From: Allokutzneria sp. NRRL B-24872 | GTDB lineage: Bacteria; Actinomycetota; Actinomycetes; Mycobacteriales; Pseudonocardiaceae | Reading direction: 5' to 3' | Assembly (NCBI RefSeq): GCF_002155965.1 | Contig: NZ_MUMH01000064.1 | Coordinates: 102,848-166,847 of the forward strand | Length of the DNA: 64,000 nucleotides | Shown: positions 34,724 to 43,872 of the stretch, one piece after another | How positions within the stretch are numbered: position 1 is the stretch's first letter | Layout: each line of letters opens with the position of its first letter | The notes under the pieces: generated by a model | What the model was told of the DNA's origin: nothing | What the model saw: only the letters and a program-made list of their open reading frames with translations | The model's database searches: none | Position numbers and translations under genes: made by a program

Positions 34724-35758
34724 GTGCGCCTAGGGGTGCTTGACGTCGGGTCCAACACCGTCCACCTGTTGGTGGTGGACGCGCATCGTGGTGCCCACCC
34801 GACGCCGATGCGGTCGGAGAAGTCGGTGCTGCGGCTCGCCGAGCAGATCACCGACGGTGACCGGCTCAGCGACGAGGGCGCCGAGCTGCTGGTGGACGCC
34901 GTCGCCAACGCGCGCGAGTCCGCCGTCGGGTTCGGCTGCGCCGAGCTGATGGCCTTCGCCACCTCCGCGGTCCGCGAGGCCAGCAACTCCGCCGAGGTGC
35001 TCGCGCTGGTGCACGAGCGCACCGGCGTGGAGCTGAAGGTCCTCTCCGGCGAGGACGAGGCCCGCTACACCTTCCTCGCGGTGCGCCGCTGGTACGGCTG
35101 GTCGGCGGGCAACACGGTGGTGCTCGACATCGGCGGCGGCTCGCTGGAGATCGCCGTCGGCATCGACGAGGACCCCGACCTCGCGCTGTCCCTCCCCTTC
35201 GGGGCGGGCAGGCTGACCAGGACCCGCTTCGCCTCCGACCCGCCGACCAAGCGCGAGGTCCGCGAGCTGCGCGAGCGGCTGGACGCCGAACTCGCCCCGG
35301 TGGCGCGGCGGCTGCGCAAGATCGGGCCGCCGGACCACGCGGTGGCCACCTCGAAGACTTTTCGCACCCTGGCGAGGCTGACCGGAGCCGCGCCGTCCTC
35401 CGCTGGCCCGATGGCCCGCAGGACGCTGACGGACGCCGGGCTGCGCCAACTGATCGCTTTCATCTCCCGCATGTCAGCCGCTGACCTCGCCGAGCTGGAG
35501 GGCGTCAGCCACAGCAGAGCGCACCAGCTGGTCGCGGGCGCACTGGTGGCGGAGGCCGCAATGCGAGCGTTGTCGCTGTCCGAGCTGGAGATCTGCCCGT
35601 GGGCGCTGCGCGAGGGCGTGATCTTGAGGCGGCTGGACCAGACGGAGGAAGCAGTCCAGACTGCTCCGGCAGTGAACGGCTCGATCGATCAGCTTTCGGG
35701 TCGGCAGGATCACAGTTCTGGACGGACAGGCCGGTACGGGGCACGGTGGACTCAATGA
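34724..35758 (+). CDS. ppx: exopolyphosphatase / pppGpp phosphatase family (Ppx/GppA)
   Basis: This 344-residue protein has the actin-like ATPase motifs LGVLDVGSNTVHLLVVD and VVLDIGGGSLEIAVG, with catalytic Glu in the SGEDEARYTF segment. It breaks polyphosphate or pppGpp. Its placing after senX3-regX3 fits a phosphate-response role. The C-terminal 40 residues are low-complexity. Its stop overlaps the next gene by 4 bp. Confidence 0.93.
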   Translation: MRLGVLDVGSNTVHLLVVDAHRGAHPTPMRSEKSVLRLAEQITDGDRLSDEGAELLVDAVANARESAVGFGCAELMAFATSAVREASNSAEVLALVHERTGVELKVLSGEDEARYTFLAVRRWYGWSAGNTVVLDIGGGSLEIAVGIDEDPDLALSLPFGAGRLTRTRFASDPPTKREVRELRERLDAELAPVARRLRKIGPPDHAVATSKTFRTLARLTGAAPSSAGPMARRTLTDAGLRQLIAFISRMSAADLAELEGVSHSRAHQLVAGALVAEAAMRALSLSELEICPWALREGVILRRLDQTEEAVQTAPAVNGSIDQLSGRQDHSSGRTGRYGARWTQ

Positions 35759-37062
35759 GCAAGAACAGCGAGTCGGAGCACGACGACGGCCAGAAGACCG
35801 TCGCGGAGCTGCTCGCCCAGTACGGGGCCGACGGCCCGCCAACGGCGCGACGCAGGCGCAGGCGGGACGACGACGACGTCAACGAGACCGCGCCGCAGGC
35901 GATCATCAACCGGATCCTCACGGACTCCGGTCAGATGCGCGCGATCCGCGACGACGGTCAGCCGCAGCAGGGGCAGCAACCGCACCAGCCGCAGCAGGGC
36001 CAGCCGCAGCAGCGCCCGCAGGCCGGGCCCGGACAGGGCACCGGTCGCTTCGCCGCGCCGCCGCCCCAGCAGCAGCCCGCGCCGCAGCGCTTCGAGCCCA
36101 GCCCGCAGGCCGGGGGGCCGCCGCACGCCTCGGGTCGCTTCGCCGCGCCCCCGCCGAACACCGGCGCTCACCCCGTTCCGGGCACGGGCCAGCACCCGGT
36201 GCCGGGAACCGGCGCGCACCCGCTGCCGCAGGGCACCGGGCAGCACCCGGCTCCGCAGAGCACCGGCTCGCACCTGGCCCCGCCGCCCGGCACCCCCGAC
36301 GCGGACGTGACCGCGCAGTACCCGGCGATCAGCGGCGACTACCCGCCGCCGGGAACCCCCGGTGGCCAGCGCCTGGCCCCGCGACCGAACCCGGCCGCGC
36401 AGACCTCGCAGGCCCTGCCCGTGCCGCCGCCCGGCGCCGCGGCGGGCGAGCCGGTCACCGAGCAGTTCCCCCGGATCACCGATGACGCCGCGCCCACCCA
36501 GGTCGGCGCCACGCCCCCGCTCACCGGCGCGGCCCCCGCCGGCCTCGACGGCGACCACGACTGGTTCGGCAACACCGGCCAGCAGCCGTACGCGGCGCTG
36601 CGGACCGGGCGTCCCGCCGACGAGGACTACCCGACCAGCCAGGCCCCCGCGGTCGTCGACGACGAGCGCGAGGACGAGCTGGACGAGGACGACGACGCCC
36701 GCCGTCCGGTCGCCGACGACGAGGACGACGACGCCGAGCGCGCCGAGTCCGACGCCGACGAGGACGAGGACTACGACGAGTACGACGAGGACGAGCCGTC
36801 TCCGACCAAGGAGTGGCTGGTCATGCTCGCGCAGCTCGGCGGGGGTCTCGTCGGCGGCGCCGGGCTCTGGATCGGGTTCCAGTTCCTGTGGAGCTGGATG
36901 GCCCCGGTCGCGCTGTTCGTCGCGCTCGCGGTGATCGGCGGCATGGTGTGGCTGGTCCGCAAGATCCGCAAGGCCGACGACCTCCAGACGATCGTGCTCA
37001 CCGTGCTGGTCGGCCTGGTGGTGACCATCTCACCGGCGGCTCTGCTGCTGGTGAACCGTTGA
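35755..37062 (+). CDS. proline/glutamine-rich membrane protein (Rv0497-like)
   Basis: This 435-residue protein has a short conserved N-terminus ([20 protein letters not shown]), a basic patch, a long Pro/Gln/Gly-rich disordered part with repeats of GTGQHP/GTGAHP, and an Asp/Glu-rich stretch (residues about 300-345). It ends with two or three TM helices ([55 protein letters not shown]). The long tail is probably cytoplasmic. The role is unknown. It is coupled to ppx by ATGA overlap, as in mycobacteria. Confidence 0.85.
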   Translation: MSKNSESEHDDGQKTVAELLAQYGADGPPTARRRRRRDDDDVNETAPQAIINRILTDSGQMRAIRDDGQPQQGQQPHQPQQGQPQQRPQAGPGQGTGRFAAPPPQQQPAPQRFEPSPQAGGPPHASGRFAAPPPNTGAHPVPGTGQHPVPGTGAHPLPQGTGQHPAPQSTGSHLAPPPGTPDADVTAQYPAISGDYPPPGTPGGQRLAPRPNPAAQTSQALPVPPPGAAAGEPVTEQFPRITDDAAPTQVGATPPLTGAAPAGLDGDHDWFGNTGQQPYAALRTGRPADEDYPTSQAPAVVDDEREDELDEDDDARRPVADDEDDDAERAESDADEDEDYDEYDEDEPSPTKEWLVMLAQLGGGLVGGAGLWIGFQFLWSWMAPVALFVALAVIGGMVWLVRKIRKADDLQTIVLTVLVGLVVTISPAALLLVNR

Positions 37063-37868
37063 TCCCGGTCGGACTCTCCACGGCGGCGGTCTGGCCGCAG
37101 CCCGCCGCCGCCGCGTTCGAGTACGCCAAGGAGCTCGGCTACGACGGCGTCGAGGTCATGGTGTGGGCCGACCCGGTCAGCCAGGACGTCAGCGCGCTGC
37201 GCAGGCTCTCCGACATGCACGGCGTGCCCGTGCTGGCCGTGCACGCGCCCTGCCTGCTGATCACCCAGCGGATCTGGTCGCCCGACCCGGAGGTGCGGCT
37301 GCGCCGCGCCGTCGCGGCAGCCGCGGCGCTGGACGCCCCGACGACGGTGGTGCACCCGCCGTTCCGGTGGCAGCGCAAGTACGCCGACTCCTTCCCGCAG
37401 CTGGTCGCCGAGCTGGAGCGGGTGACCGAGGTGGCGGTCGCGGTGGAGAACATGTTCCCGCTGCGCCCGCTGGGCAGGAAGCGCCAGCTGCGCCTGTCCG
37501 GCTACCGGCCCTCCTACGACCCCACCGACATCGGCTACGCGAACTACACGCTCGACCTGTCGCACACCGCCGCCGCGCACGTGGACGCGCTGGAGCTGGC
37601 CAAGCGGATGGGTTCCGGGCTGCGGCACATCCACCTCGCAGACGGCACCGGGGCGCCGACCGACGAGCACCTCGTCCCCGGGCGCGGCAACCAGCCGTGC
37701 GCGCAGCTGTGCGAAGAGCTGGCGCGCAACGGTTTCGACGGCCAGGTGGTACTCGAGGTGAGCACCCGCAAGGCCACCAGCCGCGAGCAGCGGGTCAGCG
37801 ATCTGGCCGAGGCGCTGCTGTTCGCGCGGCTGCACCTCGGGCAGAACCCGCGCCTCGATCCGGCTTGA
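37059..37868 (+). CDS. sugar phosphate isomerase/epimerase-like TIM barrel (Rv0498-like)
   Basis: This 269-residue protein has the AP endonuclease 2 (xylose isomerase-like) barrel: [56 protein letters not shown] and [20 protein letters not shown], which provide metal-ligand His, Glu and Asp. The substrate is unknown. The probable start is TTG 37059, overlapping the preceding stop, since no ATG/GTG precedes the first strand closely. Confidence 0.87.
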   Translation: MIPVGLSTAAVWPQPAAAAFEYAKELGYDGVEVMVWADPVSQDVSALRRLSDMHGVPVLAVHAPCLLITQRIWSPDPEVRLRRAVAAAAALDAPTTVVHPPFRWQRKYADSFPQLVAELERVTEVAVAVENMFPLRPLGRKRQLRLSGYRPSYDPTDIGYANYTLDLSHTAAAHVDALELAKRMGSGLRHIHLADGTGAPTDEHLVPGRGNQPCAQLCEELARNGFDGQVVLEVSTRKATSREQRVSDLAEALLFARLHLGQNPRLDPA

Positions 37869-37939
37869 TCGACTTTCTCGTTGCCGAGATGTGTCCGCCG
37901 CAAGCTTTTTGATCTTGTTGCTGACGTACAGTTCCGCCC

Positions 37940-38860
37940 GTGAATCCGTTGCGCTCGTTGATCCTCGCCGCCGCGGGCAACGACGCCGTCCAGCGGGTGG
38001 TGTCGACCGCCCCGCTCAGCCGAGGTGTCGTCGACCGCTTCGTCGCGGGCGAGGGCACCGGCGACGCCGTCGCGGTCACCGCCGCGCTGGCGCGGGACGG
38101 GCTCGCGGTGACGCTGGACTACCTCGGCGAGCACACGACCGACCGCGAGCTGGCCGACCGCACCGTGCGGGCGTACCTGGACCTGCTGGACAGCCTGCAC
38201 GCGGCAGGGCTCTCGGGCTCCGCCGAAGTGAGCGTGAAGCTCTCCGCGGTGGGTCAGGCCTTCGACGAGGGGCTCGCGCTGGCCAACGCCTCGCGGATCT
38301 GCGCGGCTGCGGAGCAGTGCGGCACCACGGTCACGCTGGACATGGAGGACCACACCACCACCGACTCCACCCTGGGCGTGCTCGCCGAGCTGCGCAGGAC
38401 CTGGCCGTCGGTGGGCGCGGTCCTCCAGGCGTACCTGCGCCGGACCCTCGGCGACTGCCGGGACCTCGCCGGCTCGCGGGTGCGGCTGTGCAAGGGCGCC
38501 TACGCGGAGCCGGAGTCGGTGGCCTACGCCGACCCCCATGAGGTGGACCTGAACTACGTGCGCTGCGCGAACGTCCTGCTGGAAGGGCAGGGCTACCCCA
38601 TGTTCGCCACGCACGACCCCCGGCTCGTGTCGATCATCGGCGAGCGGGCGAAGTGGTACGACCGCGCTCCGGGCAGCTACGAGCACCAGATGCTCTTCGG
38701 AGTGCGACCGGACGAACAACGGCGCTTGGCCGAGACGGGCGAGACGATGCGGGTTTATGTGCCCTACGGCGGGCAGTGGTACGGCTACCTGACGCGGCGG
38801 CTGGCCGAGCGCCCCGCCAACACCACCTTCTTCCTGCGCTCCCTGGTCGGTACCTCATGA
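37940..38860 (+). CDS. proline dehydrogenase
   Basis: This 306-residue monofunctional FAD enzyme oxidises proline to pyrroline-5-carboxylate. The beta/alpha barrel shows VTLDYLGEHTTDRE, SVKLSAVGQAFDE, RVRLCKGAYAEPESVAY, FATHDPRL and the characteristic end YVPYGGQWYGYLTRRLAERP. No P5C dehydrogenase gene is adjacent. It is inserted, relative to the mycobacterial order, between the Rv0498-like and thioesterase genes. Its stop overlaps the thioesterase start by 4 bp. Confidence 0.93.
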   Translation: MNPLRSLILAAAGNDAVQRVVSTAPLSRGVVDRFVAGEGTGDAVAVTAALARDGLAVTLDYLGEHTTDRELADRTVRAYLDLLDSLHAAGLSGSAEVSVKLSAVGQAFDEGLALANASRICAAAEQCGTTVTLDMEDHTTTDSTLGVLAELRRTWPSVGAVLQAYLRRTLGDCRDLAGSRVRLCKGAYAEPESVAYADPHEVDLNYVRCANVLLEGQGYPMFATHDPRLVSIIGERAKWYDRAPGSYEHQMLFGVRPDEQRRLAETGETMRVYVPYGGQWYGYLTRRLAERPANTTFFLRSLVGTS

Positions 38861-39687
38861 GACTGCGCACGGACCCGGTGCGGGTCACCCCCTTCGCCAT
38901 CGCCACCACCGTGCGGCCGATGGGCGACGGCAGCTTCACCGGCGAGCTGGCCGCGGACTGGACGATCGGCGGCAAGCCGCACGGCGGCTACCTGCTCGCG
39001 CTGATCGCCAGGACGGCGCTCGCCGCGGTGGACCCGGGCGGTGCCGGCGGTCTCGACCCGCTCAGCGTCAGCGCGGACTTCCTGCACACCCCCGAGCTGG
39101 GCCCGGTCCTGGTGCGCACGACGGTCGCCAAGGCGGGCCGCACGGTCACCGTCGTGCAGGCGGAGCTGGTGCAGCGCGGCCGGACCTGCGTGCACGCCAT
39201 GATCACCGTCGGCAGGCTGCCCGACGCCGTTCCCGCGTGGTCGGACCTGCCCGACCTCCCCGCGGAGCCCCCGGCGCGGGCCATCGACGTCGGTGCCACG
39301 GACGCGGCGAAGACCTTCCGGATGTCCAAGGCCTGTCAGGTCATGCTCGACCCGGACGGCGCCGGCTTCCTCAACGGCAACATCGGCGACCCGCTGCGCC
39401 TGCGCCTGTGGGTGCGCCCGCGCGACGGCCAGCCCGACCCGCTGTTCGCCCTGGTGGCCGGGGACATCTCGATGCCGGTCACGTTCAACCTGGGCAGGCT
39501 CAGCTGGTCGCCGACCGTGCAGCTCACGGCCCTGCTGCGCTCCCGCCCGAGCACCGGCTGGCTGCGCTTGCAGGTCGACTCCCGCGCCGTGCTCGGCCAG
39601 TGGTTCGACGAGGACGCCACGGTGATCGACTCCACCGGCAAGCTCGTCTGCCAGGCCCGGCAACTCGCTCTGACCAGCGCGGGGTAA
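38857..39687 (+). CDS. acyl-CoA thioesterase-like double hotdog protein (Rv0499-like)
   Basis: This 276-residue protein has two hotdog halves: GGKPHGGYLLALIARTALAA with ADFLHTP, then VQAELVQRGRTCVHAM, and a C-terminal half ending GWLRLQVDSRAVLGQWFDED. The sequence resembles the TesB-like thioesterase group (4HBT_3). It probably hydrolyses an acyl-CoA. ATG 38857 overlaps the proline dehydrogenase stop. Confidence 0.88.
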   Translation: MRLRTDPVRVTPFAIATTVRPMGDGSFTGELAADWTIGGKPHGGYLLALIARTALAAVDPGGAGGLDPLSVSADFLHTPELGPVLVRTTVAKAGRTVTVVQAELVQRGRTCVHAMITVGRLPDAVPAWSDLPDLPAEPPARAIDVGATDAAKTFRMSKACQVMLDPDGAGFLNGNIGDPLRLRLWVRPRDGQPDPLFALVAGDISMPVTFNLGRLSWSPTVQLTALLRSRPSTGWLRLQVDSRAVLGQWFDEDATVIDSTGKLVCQARQLALTSAG

Positions 39688-39706
39688 CGCCCTAGGCTTT
39701 CCGGTC

Positions 39707-40525
39707 ATGACGACGATCGCGGTACTGGGTGCGGGCAAGATCGGTGAGGCGCTGCTGTCGGGGCTGCTGGCCTCCGGGCACCCGTGCGGCGAGCTGGTGT
39801 TCACCGAGCGCCACCCGGAGCGCTCCGCGGAACTGACCCGCCGCTACGGCGTGCGCGGGGTCGAGGTGGCCGAGGCCGCCAAGCTGGCCGACGCGCTCGT
39901 GGTCGCGGTCAAGCCGCAGGACATCGAGCCGCTGCTGGAGGAGCTGAACGGCTCGCTGTCCTCCGGCACGCTCGTGGTCTCGCTCTGCGCGGGCCTGCCG
40001 ACCGCGCTGTTCGAGAGCCGCCTGCCCGAGGGCACCCCGGTGGTCCGCGTCATGCCCAACACCCCGATGGTCGTCGGCGAGGCGATGAGCGCGATCTCGG
40101 CCGGGCGGCACGCGTCCAGGGCGCACATGGAGCTGGCCGAGGGCATGCTCGGCGCCGTCGGCAAGGTGGTCCGGGTGCCCGAGGCCCAGCAGGACGCGGT
40201 CACCGCGCTCTCCGGGTCCGGCCCCGCGTACTTCTTCTTCCTGGTCGAGGCCATGATCGACGCGGGCATCCTGCTCGGTCTGCCCAGGGCCGTCGCCGCC
40301 GATCTGATCATCCAGTCGGCCATCGGCTCGGCGAAGATGCTGCGCGACTCCGGCGAGCACCCCGTCGCCCTGCGCGAGGCCGTGACCTCCCCGGCGGGCA
40401 CCACGATCATGGCCATCAGGGAGCTGGAGAAGCACGGCGTGCGCGCCGCGCTGCTGGCCGCGATCGAGGCGGCCCGGGACCGCTCCGTCGAGCTGGGCCG
40501 GGCGCACGAGGGAACTTCCCGCTAG
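39707..40525 (+). CDS. proC: pyrroline-5-carboxylate reductase
   Basis: This 272-residue enzyme makes the last step of proline synthesis. The Rossmann start is IAVLGAGKIGEALLSGLL, then VAVKPQDIEPLL, VRVMPNTPMVVGEAM and the dimer helix segment ALSGSGPAYFFFLVEAMIDA, LREAVTSPAGTTIMAI. Length is typical. It lies two genes downstream of proline dehydrogenase, so enzymes of opposite direction in proline metabolism are close neighbours. Confidence 0.97.
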   Translation: MTTIAVLGAGKIGEALLSGLLASGHPCGELVFTERHPERSAELTRRYGVRGVEVAEAAKLADALVVAVKPQDIEPLLEELNGSLSSGTLVVSLCAGLPTALFESRLPEGTPVVRVMPNTPMVVGEAMSAISAGRHASRAHMELAEGMLGAVGKVVRVPEAQQDAVTALSGSGPAYFFFLVEAMIDAGILLGLPRAVAADLIIQSAIGSAKMLRDSGEHPVALREAVTSPAGTTIMAIRELEKHGVRAALLAAIEAARDRSVELGRAHEGTSR

Positions 40526-40581
40526 TCGCTTCAGCCACACCAGCCCGGTTACCCTCAGGGGGAGCGCGTGCGTGTTGAGTT

Positions 40582-40603
40582 CCGCCGGAGGGGAAGCCGG
40601 CGG
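40582..40603 (+). terminator. stem-loop after proC
   Basis: CCGCCGG (40582-40588) pairs with CCGGCGG (40597-40603) around an 8-nt loop. It lies 56 bp after proC and 33 bp before the HTH gene start. It could also be a leader hairpin of the latter. Confidence 0.45.
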
Positions 40604-40636
40604 CGCGCCACGTGGCGATGAAAGATGCGGTGACAC

Positions 40637-40852
40637 ATGCCGACTGGCAGGGAGAAGAAGGACGACAGGCTCGGTCAGGTCCAGTTTCTGACGGTCGCCG
40701 AGGTGGCCGACATCATGCGTGTCTCGAAGATGACCGTGTACCGCCTGGTGCACTCGGGCGAGCTGCCCGCGGTGCGCGTCGGCCGTTCGTTCCGGGTCCC
40801 GGAGAACGAGGTGCACGCCTACTTGGAGAACGCGTACTACTCGGCTGGATAG
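40637..40852 (+). CDS. excisionase-family HTH protein (Rv0500A-like)
   Basis: This 71-residue protein has an AlpA/MerR-type winged helix: FLTVAEVADIMRVSKMTVYR, LVHSGELPAVRVGRSFRVPE, and a final ENAYYSAG. The group is a conserved chromosomal DNA-binding family in actinomycetes, unrelated to any integrase here. It always sits, to my recollection, beside the bS22 gene. ATG 40637 matches the family start. Confidence 0.9.
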   Translation: MPTGREKKDDRLGQVQFLTVAEVADIMRVSKMTVYRLVHSGELPAVRVGRSFRVPENEVHAYLENAYYSAG

Positions 40853-40979
40853 CTGACGAGAGGGGCTTCAGCCCGCCCAGGTACTCTGGCAAGCCGCTGC
40901 GTGCCCGAGGCCGCCGGCAGGTGTGCGTGGGCGTGCGAGAAGCTCGAAATACGCAAACGTCAACAGCGAAGGAACCCGC

Positions 40980-41081
40980 ATGGGCTCGGTCATCAAGAAG
41001 CGTCGCAAGCGCATGTCGAAGAAGAAGCACCGCAAGCTGCTTCGCAAGACCCGCCACGCGCGTCGCAAGCAGGGCAAGTAA
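40980..41081 (+). CDS. small ribosomal subunit protein bS22 (AURKAIP1/COX24 domain, 33 aa)
   Basis: The ORF encodes only 33 residues: [19 protein letters not shown], then [14 protein letters not shown]. It is extremely basic and matches the actinobacterial bS22/AURKAIP1-type peptide, a subunit of the small ribosomal subunit in mycobacteria. GAAGGAA lies 6 nt upstream of the ATG. It follows the HTH gene as expected. Its length makes it easy to miss in automatic calling. Confidence 0.93.
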   Translation: MGSVIKKRRKRMSKKKHRKLLRKTRHARRKQGK

Positions 41082-41115
41082 GCAGTACGCGACCGCCCCT
41101 GCGGTTGATCCCGTG

Positions 41116-41148
41116 ACGCCCGCGCCCGGAACGCTCCGGCGCGGGCGT
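41116..41148 (+). terminator. 11-bp perfect hairpin after bS22
   Basis: ACGCCCGCGCC (41116-41126) pairs perfectly with GGCGCGGGCGT (41138-41148) around an 11-nt loop, 34 bp after the stop codon. There is no T-tract. Confidence 0.75.
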
Positions 41149-41316
41149 TCGCGCGTCCTGGACCGCCTCGTGGTGTGCCCCGCAGCACAGAGTGATCGGA
41201 AACGCACTCGTCCAGTACGGTGACGCGCCCGGGATCTGGCTAACGATCTGGCCGACTCCTGCGAAGCTTCCGGCGGGTAACATCCCACCCTTCACCGCCA
41301 GTGCCCAGGGAGTCGC

Positions 41317-42354
41317 ATGGCGCCCAACGTCGTTCTCGTCACCGGGGTCAGCCGTTTCCTCGGCGGACACCTCGCCGCCCGTCTCGCCGCGAACCCGGAC
41401 ATCGAACGCGTGCTCGGGGTCGACACCGTGCCCCCGCCGCGCGACCTGCTGCGCCGGATGGGCCGGGCCGAGTTCGTCCGCGCGGACATCCGCAACCCGC
41501 TGATCGCCAAGGTCATCGCCACCGCCAAGGTGGACACCGTCGTGCACGCCTCGCTCTCGGCCAACCCCGGGGCGACCGGCCGCACGGCCATGAAGGAAAT
41601 GAACGTCATCGGGACGATGCAGCTGCTGGCCGCGTGCCAGAAGTCCGACCTGGTGCGCAAGTTCGTGGTCAAGTCGACCACCGCCGTCTACGGTTCGAGC
41701 CCGCGCGACCCCGCGGTGTTCACCGAGTCGATGGGCCCCAAGGACCTGCCGTCCTCCGGCTACGCCAAGGACGCGGTCGAGGTCGAGGGCTACGTGCGCG
41801 GTTACGGCAGGCGCCGCCCGGACGTCACCATCTCGACGCTGCGTTTCACCAACTTCATCGGTCCGCGCATCGACACGGTGCTCACCCGCTACTTCGCGCT
41901 GCCGGTCGTGCCGACGGTGCTCGGTTACGACGCTCGTGTCCAGCTGTTGCACTCCGAGGACGCCCTCGCGATCCTGGAGCGTGCGACGCTGCACGACCTG
42001 CCCGGGGTGTTCAACGCGGGAGCGGACGGACTGCTGCTGCTCTCCCAGGCCATCCGCCGCGCGGGCCGGGTTCCGATGCCGGTGCCCAGCTTCGCGGTGC
42101 AGCCCTTCGCGCAGGTGGTGCGCGGCGCGCGGCTGGTGGACTTCTCGCCGGAGCAGATGCGGTTCCTGAACTTCGGCAGGGTGGTGGACACGGCCAAGCT
42201 GCGCGAGCAGTTCGGCTTCACCCCGAGGTGGACCACCCAGCAGGCGTTCGACGACTACGTGCGCGGCCGCGGCCTGCGGCCGGTGATCGACCCGGAACTC
42301 GTCAACGATGCCGAGCGGGGCATCCGTGGAGTGCTGGCCCGGCTGGGCCGATGA
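41317..42354 (+). CDS. NAD-dependent epimerase/dehydratase (Rv0501-like)
   Basis: This 345-residue extended SDR protein has VVLVTGVSRFLGGHLAARL (TGxxxxxG), the KSTTAVYGSSPRDP segment, and the Tyr-x3-Lys pair in SSGYAKDAVEVEGY. It resembles mycobacterial Rv0501 (annotated galE2). The exact sugar substrate is unknown. It is 22 bp upstream of the acyltransferase gene, so an envelope glycolipid role is possible but inferred. Confidence 0.88.
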   Translation: MAPNVVLVTGVSRFLGGHLAARLAANPDIERVLGVDTVPPPRDLLRRMGRAEFVRADIRNPLIAKVIATAKVDTVVHASLSANPGATGRTAMKEMNVIGTMQLLAACQKSDLVRKFVVKSTTAVYGSSPRDPAVFTESMGPKDLPSSGYAKDAVEVEGYVRGYGRRRPDVTISTLRFTNFIGPRIDTVLTRYFALPVVPTVLGYDARVQLLHSEDALAILERATLHDLPGVFNAGADGLLLLSQAIRRAGRVPMPVPSFAVQPFAQVVRGARLVDFSPEQMRFLNFGRVVDTAKLREQFGFTPRWTTQQAFDDYVRGRGLRPVIDPELVNDAERGIRGVLARLGR

Positions 42355-42375
42355 GGGAGTGAGGAGGTGAAGACG

Positions 42376-43380
42376 ATGGCAGGAGCACGAGTGATCCCGA
42401 TCCGCTCGGTGGCGCGCAAGCAGCAACAGCAGCAGCCAGCGGGATCAGCGCCGGTGCGCCCGGTCCCGACCGCGGAGGAGCTGCCGCCGCCGCAGGAGGA
42501 CAAGCCCGACGAGCGCGAGCAGGTGCGCGAGGAGTCCGCGTTCGAGCGCGGGCTGACCGACGCACTCGCCTTCGTGCGCAGGAGGCTCACCGGCGACTAC
42601 GAGATCGACGAGTTCGGCTTCGACCGCGAGCTCACCGACAACGTGCTGTTCCCGCCGCTGCGGCCGCTGTACGAGAAGTGGTTCCGCGTCGAGACGATCG
42701 GCCTGCACAACGTGCCCGCCGAGGGCGGCGCGCTGCTGGTGGCCAACCACTCCGGCACGTTGATGCCGATGGACGCGGTGATGACGGGCCTCGCGGTCCG
42801 CGACCACCACCCCGCCGAGCGGCACCTGCGGATGCTGGCCGCCGACCTGGTCTTCAAGTTCCCGGTGCTCGGCGCGCTCGCCCGCAAGGCCGGTCACACG
42901 CTCGCGTGCGGCGCGGACGCGGAGCGCCTGCTGCGCAACGGCGAGCTGGTCGGTGTCTGGCCCGAGGGCTTCAAGGGCATCGGCAAGCCGTACCGCGACC
43001 GCTACAAGCTCCAGCGCTTCGGCAGGGGCGGTTTCGTCTCCGCCGCGCTGCGCACCGGGGTGCCGATCATCCCGTGCTCGATCGTGGGCGCCGAGGAGAT
43101 CTACCCGATGATCGCCGACGTGAAGGCGCTGGCCAGGCTGTTCGGCCTGCCGTACTTCCCGGTGACGCCGTTCTTCCCGCACCTCGGGCCGCTTGGTCTC
43201 GTTCCGCTGCCGTCGAAGTGGTACATCGAGTTCGGCGAGCCGATCACCACCGACCAGTACGAGGCCGGGGCCGCCGACGACCCGATGCTGGTGTTCAACC
43301 TGACCGACCAGGTGCGCGAGACCATCCAGCAGACGCTCTACCGACTGCTCACCCAGCGCCGCAACGTCTTCCTCGGGTGA
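42376..43380 (+). CDS. lysophospholipid acyltransferase family protein (Rv0502-like)
   Basis: This 334-residue PlsC-fold protein has a Gln/Pro-rich N-terminal tail, then GGALLVANHSGTLMPMDAVM (the catalytic NHxxxxD motif), VWPEGFKGIGKPYRDR (EGxx motif) and PIIPCSIVGAEEIYPM. It transfers acyl groups to a lysophospholipid or similar acceptor at the membrane. ATG 42376 fits the upstream GGAGG; GTG 42367 lies too close to it. Confidence 0.88.
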   Translation: MAGARVIPIRSVARKQQQQQPAGSAPVRPVPTAEELPPPQEDKPDEREQVREESAFERGLTDALAFVRRRLTGDYEIDEFGFDRELTDNVLFPPLRPLYEKWFRVETIGLHNVPAEGGALLVANHSGTLMPMDAVMTGLAVRDHHPAERHLRMLAADLVFKFPVLGALARKAGHTLACGADAERLLRNGELVGVWPEGFKGIGKPYRDRYKLQRFGRGGFVSAALRTGVPIIPCSIVGAEEIYPMIADVKALARLFGLPYFPVTPFFPHLGPLGLVPLPSKWYIEFGEPITTDQYEAGAADDPMLVFNLTDQVRETIQQTLYRLLTQRRNVFLG

Positions 43381-43455
43381 ACGCTGAGCTGAAACCGCAC
43401 TTGAACACCGGCGTTCTCCCACGTGGGGGCGGATCTCGCGGCTAGCATCGCCGCC

Positions 43456-43863
43456 GTGAACCAACCCATGCCCCCCATGCCACCGCCGCCACCGATCCTG
43501 GTCAGCACGATGAACGACGTGCCCGGCTTCCGCGTCGTCCGGGTGATCGGTGAGGTGTTCGGCTCGACCGTGCGCAGCCGCAACGCCTTCTCCGACATCG
43601 GCGCCAGCTTCAAGGGCATGTTCGGCGGCGAGCAGGCCGGCTACACGCAGCTGCTTAACGACTCGCGGTTCGAGGCGCTCGGCAGGCTCAAGCAGAACGC
43701 CGCGGGCATGGGCGCCAACGCCGTGCTCGCGATGCGCTTCGAGAGCGGCGACATCATGCCGGGCAGCACGGAGATCGCGGCCTACGGCACCGCTGTCTTC
43801 ATCGTTCCGCTGGACCAGCAGGGCCCTGGTGGCCCTGGTCCGGGTGGTCCCGGCCCCAGGTAG
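43456..43863 (+). CDS. YbjQ (DUF74) family protein
   Basis: This 135-residue protein has a Pro/Met-rich N-terminal stretch (NQPMPPMPPPPP), then VIGEVFGSTVRSRNAFSDIG and ALGRLKQNAAGMGANAVLAM, characteristic of YbjQ/heavy-metal-binding family proteins that form pentamers. The C-terminus is a GGPGPGGPGP repeat. A metal-related role is often suggested but not shown. It ends 9 bp before the convergent phosphatase gene. Confidence 0.85.
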   Translation: MNQPMPPMPPPPPILVSTMNDVPGFRVVRVIGEVFGSTVRSRNAFSDIGASFKGMFGGEQAGYTQLLNDSRFEALGRLKQNAAGMGANAVLAMRFESGDIMPGSTEIAAYGTAVFIVPLDQQGPGGPGPGGPGPR

Positions 43864-43872
43864 TCACACCCG

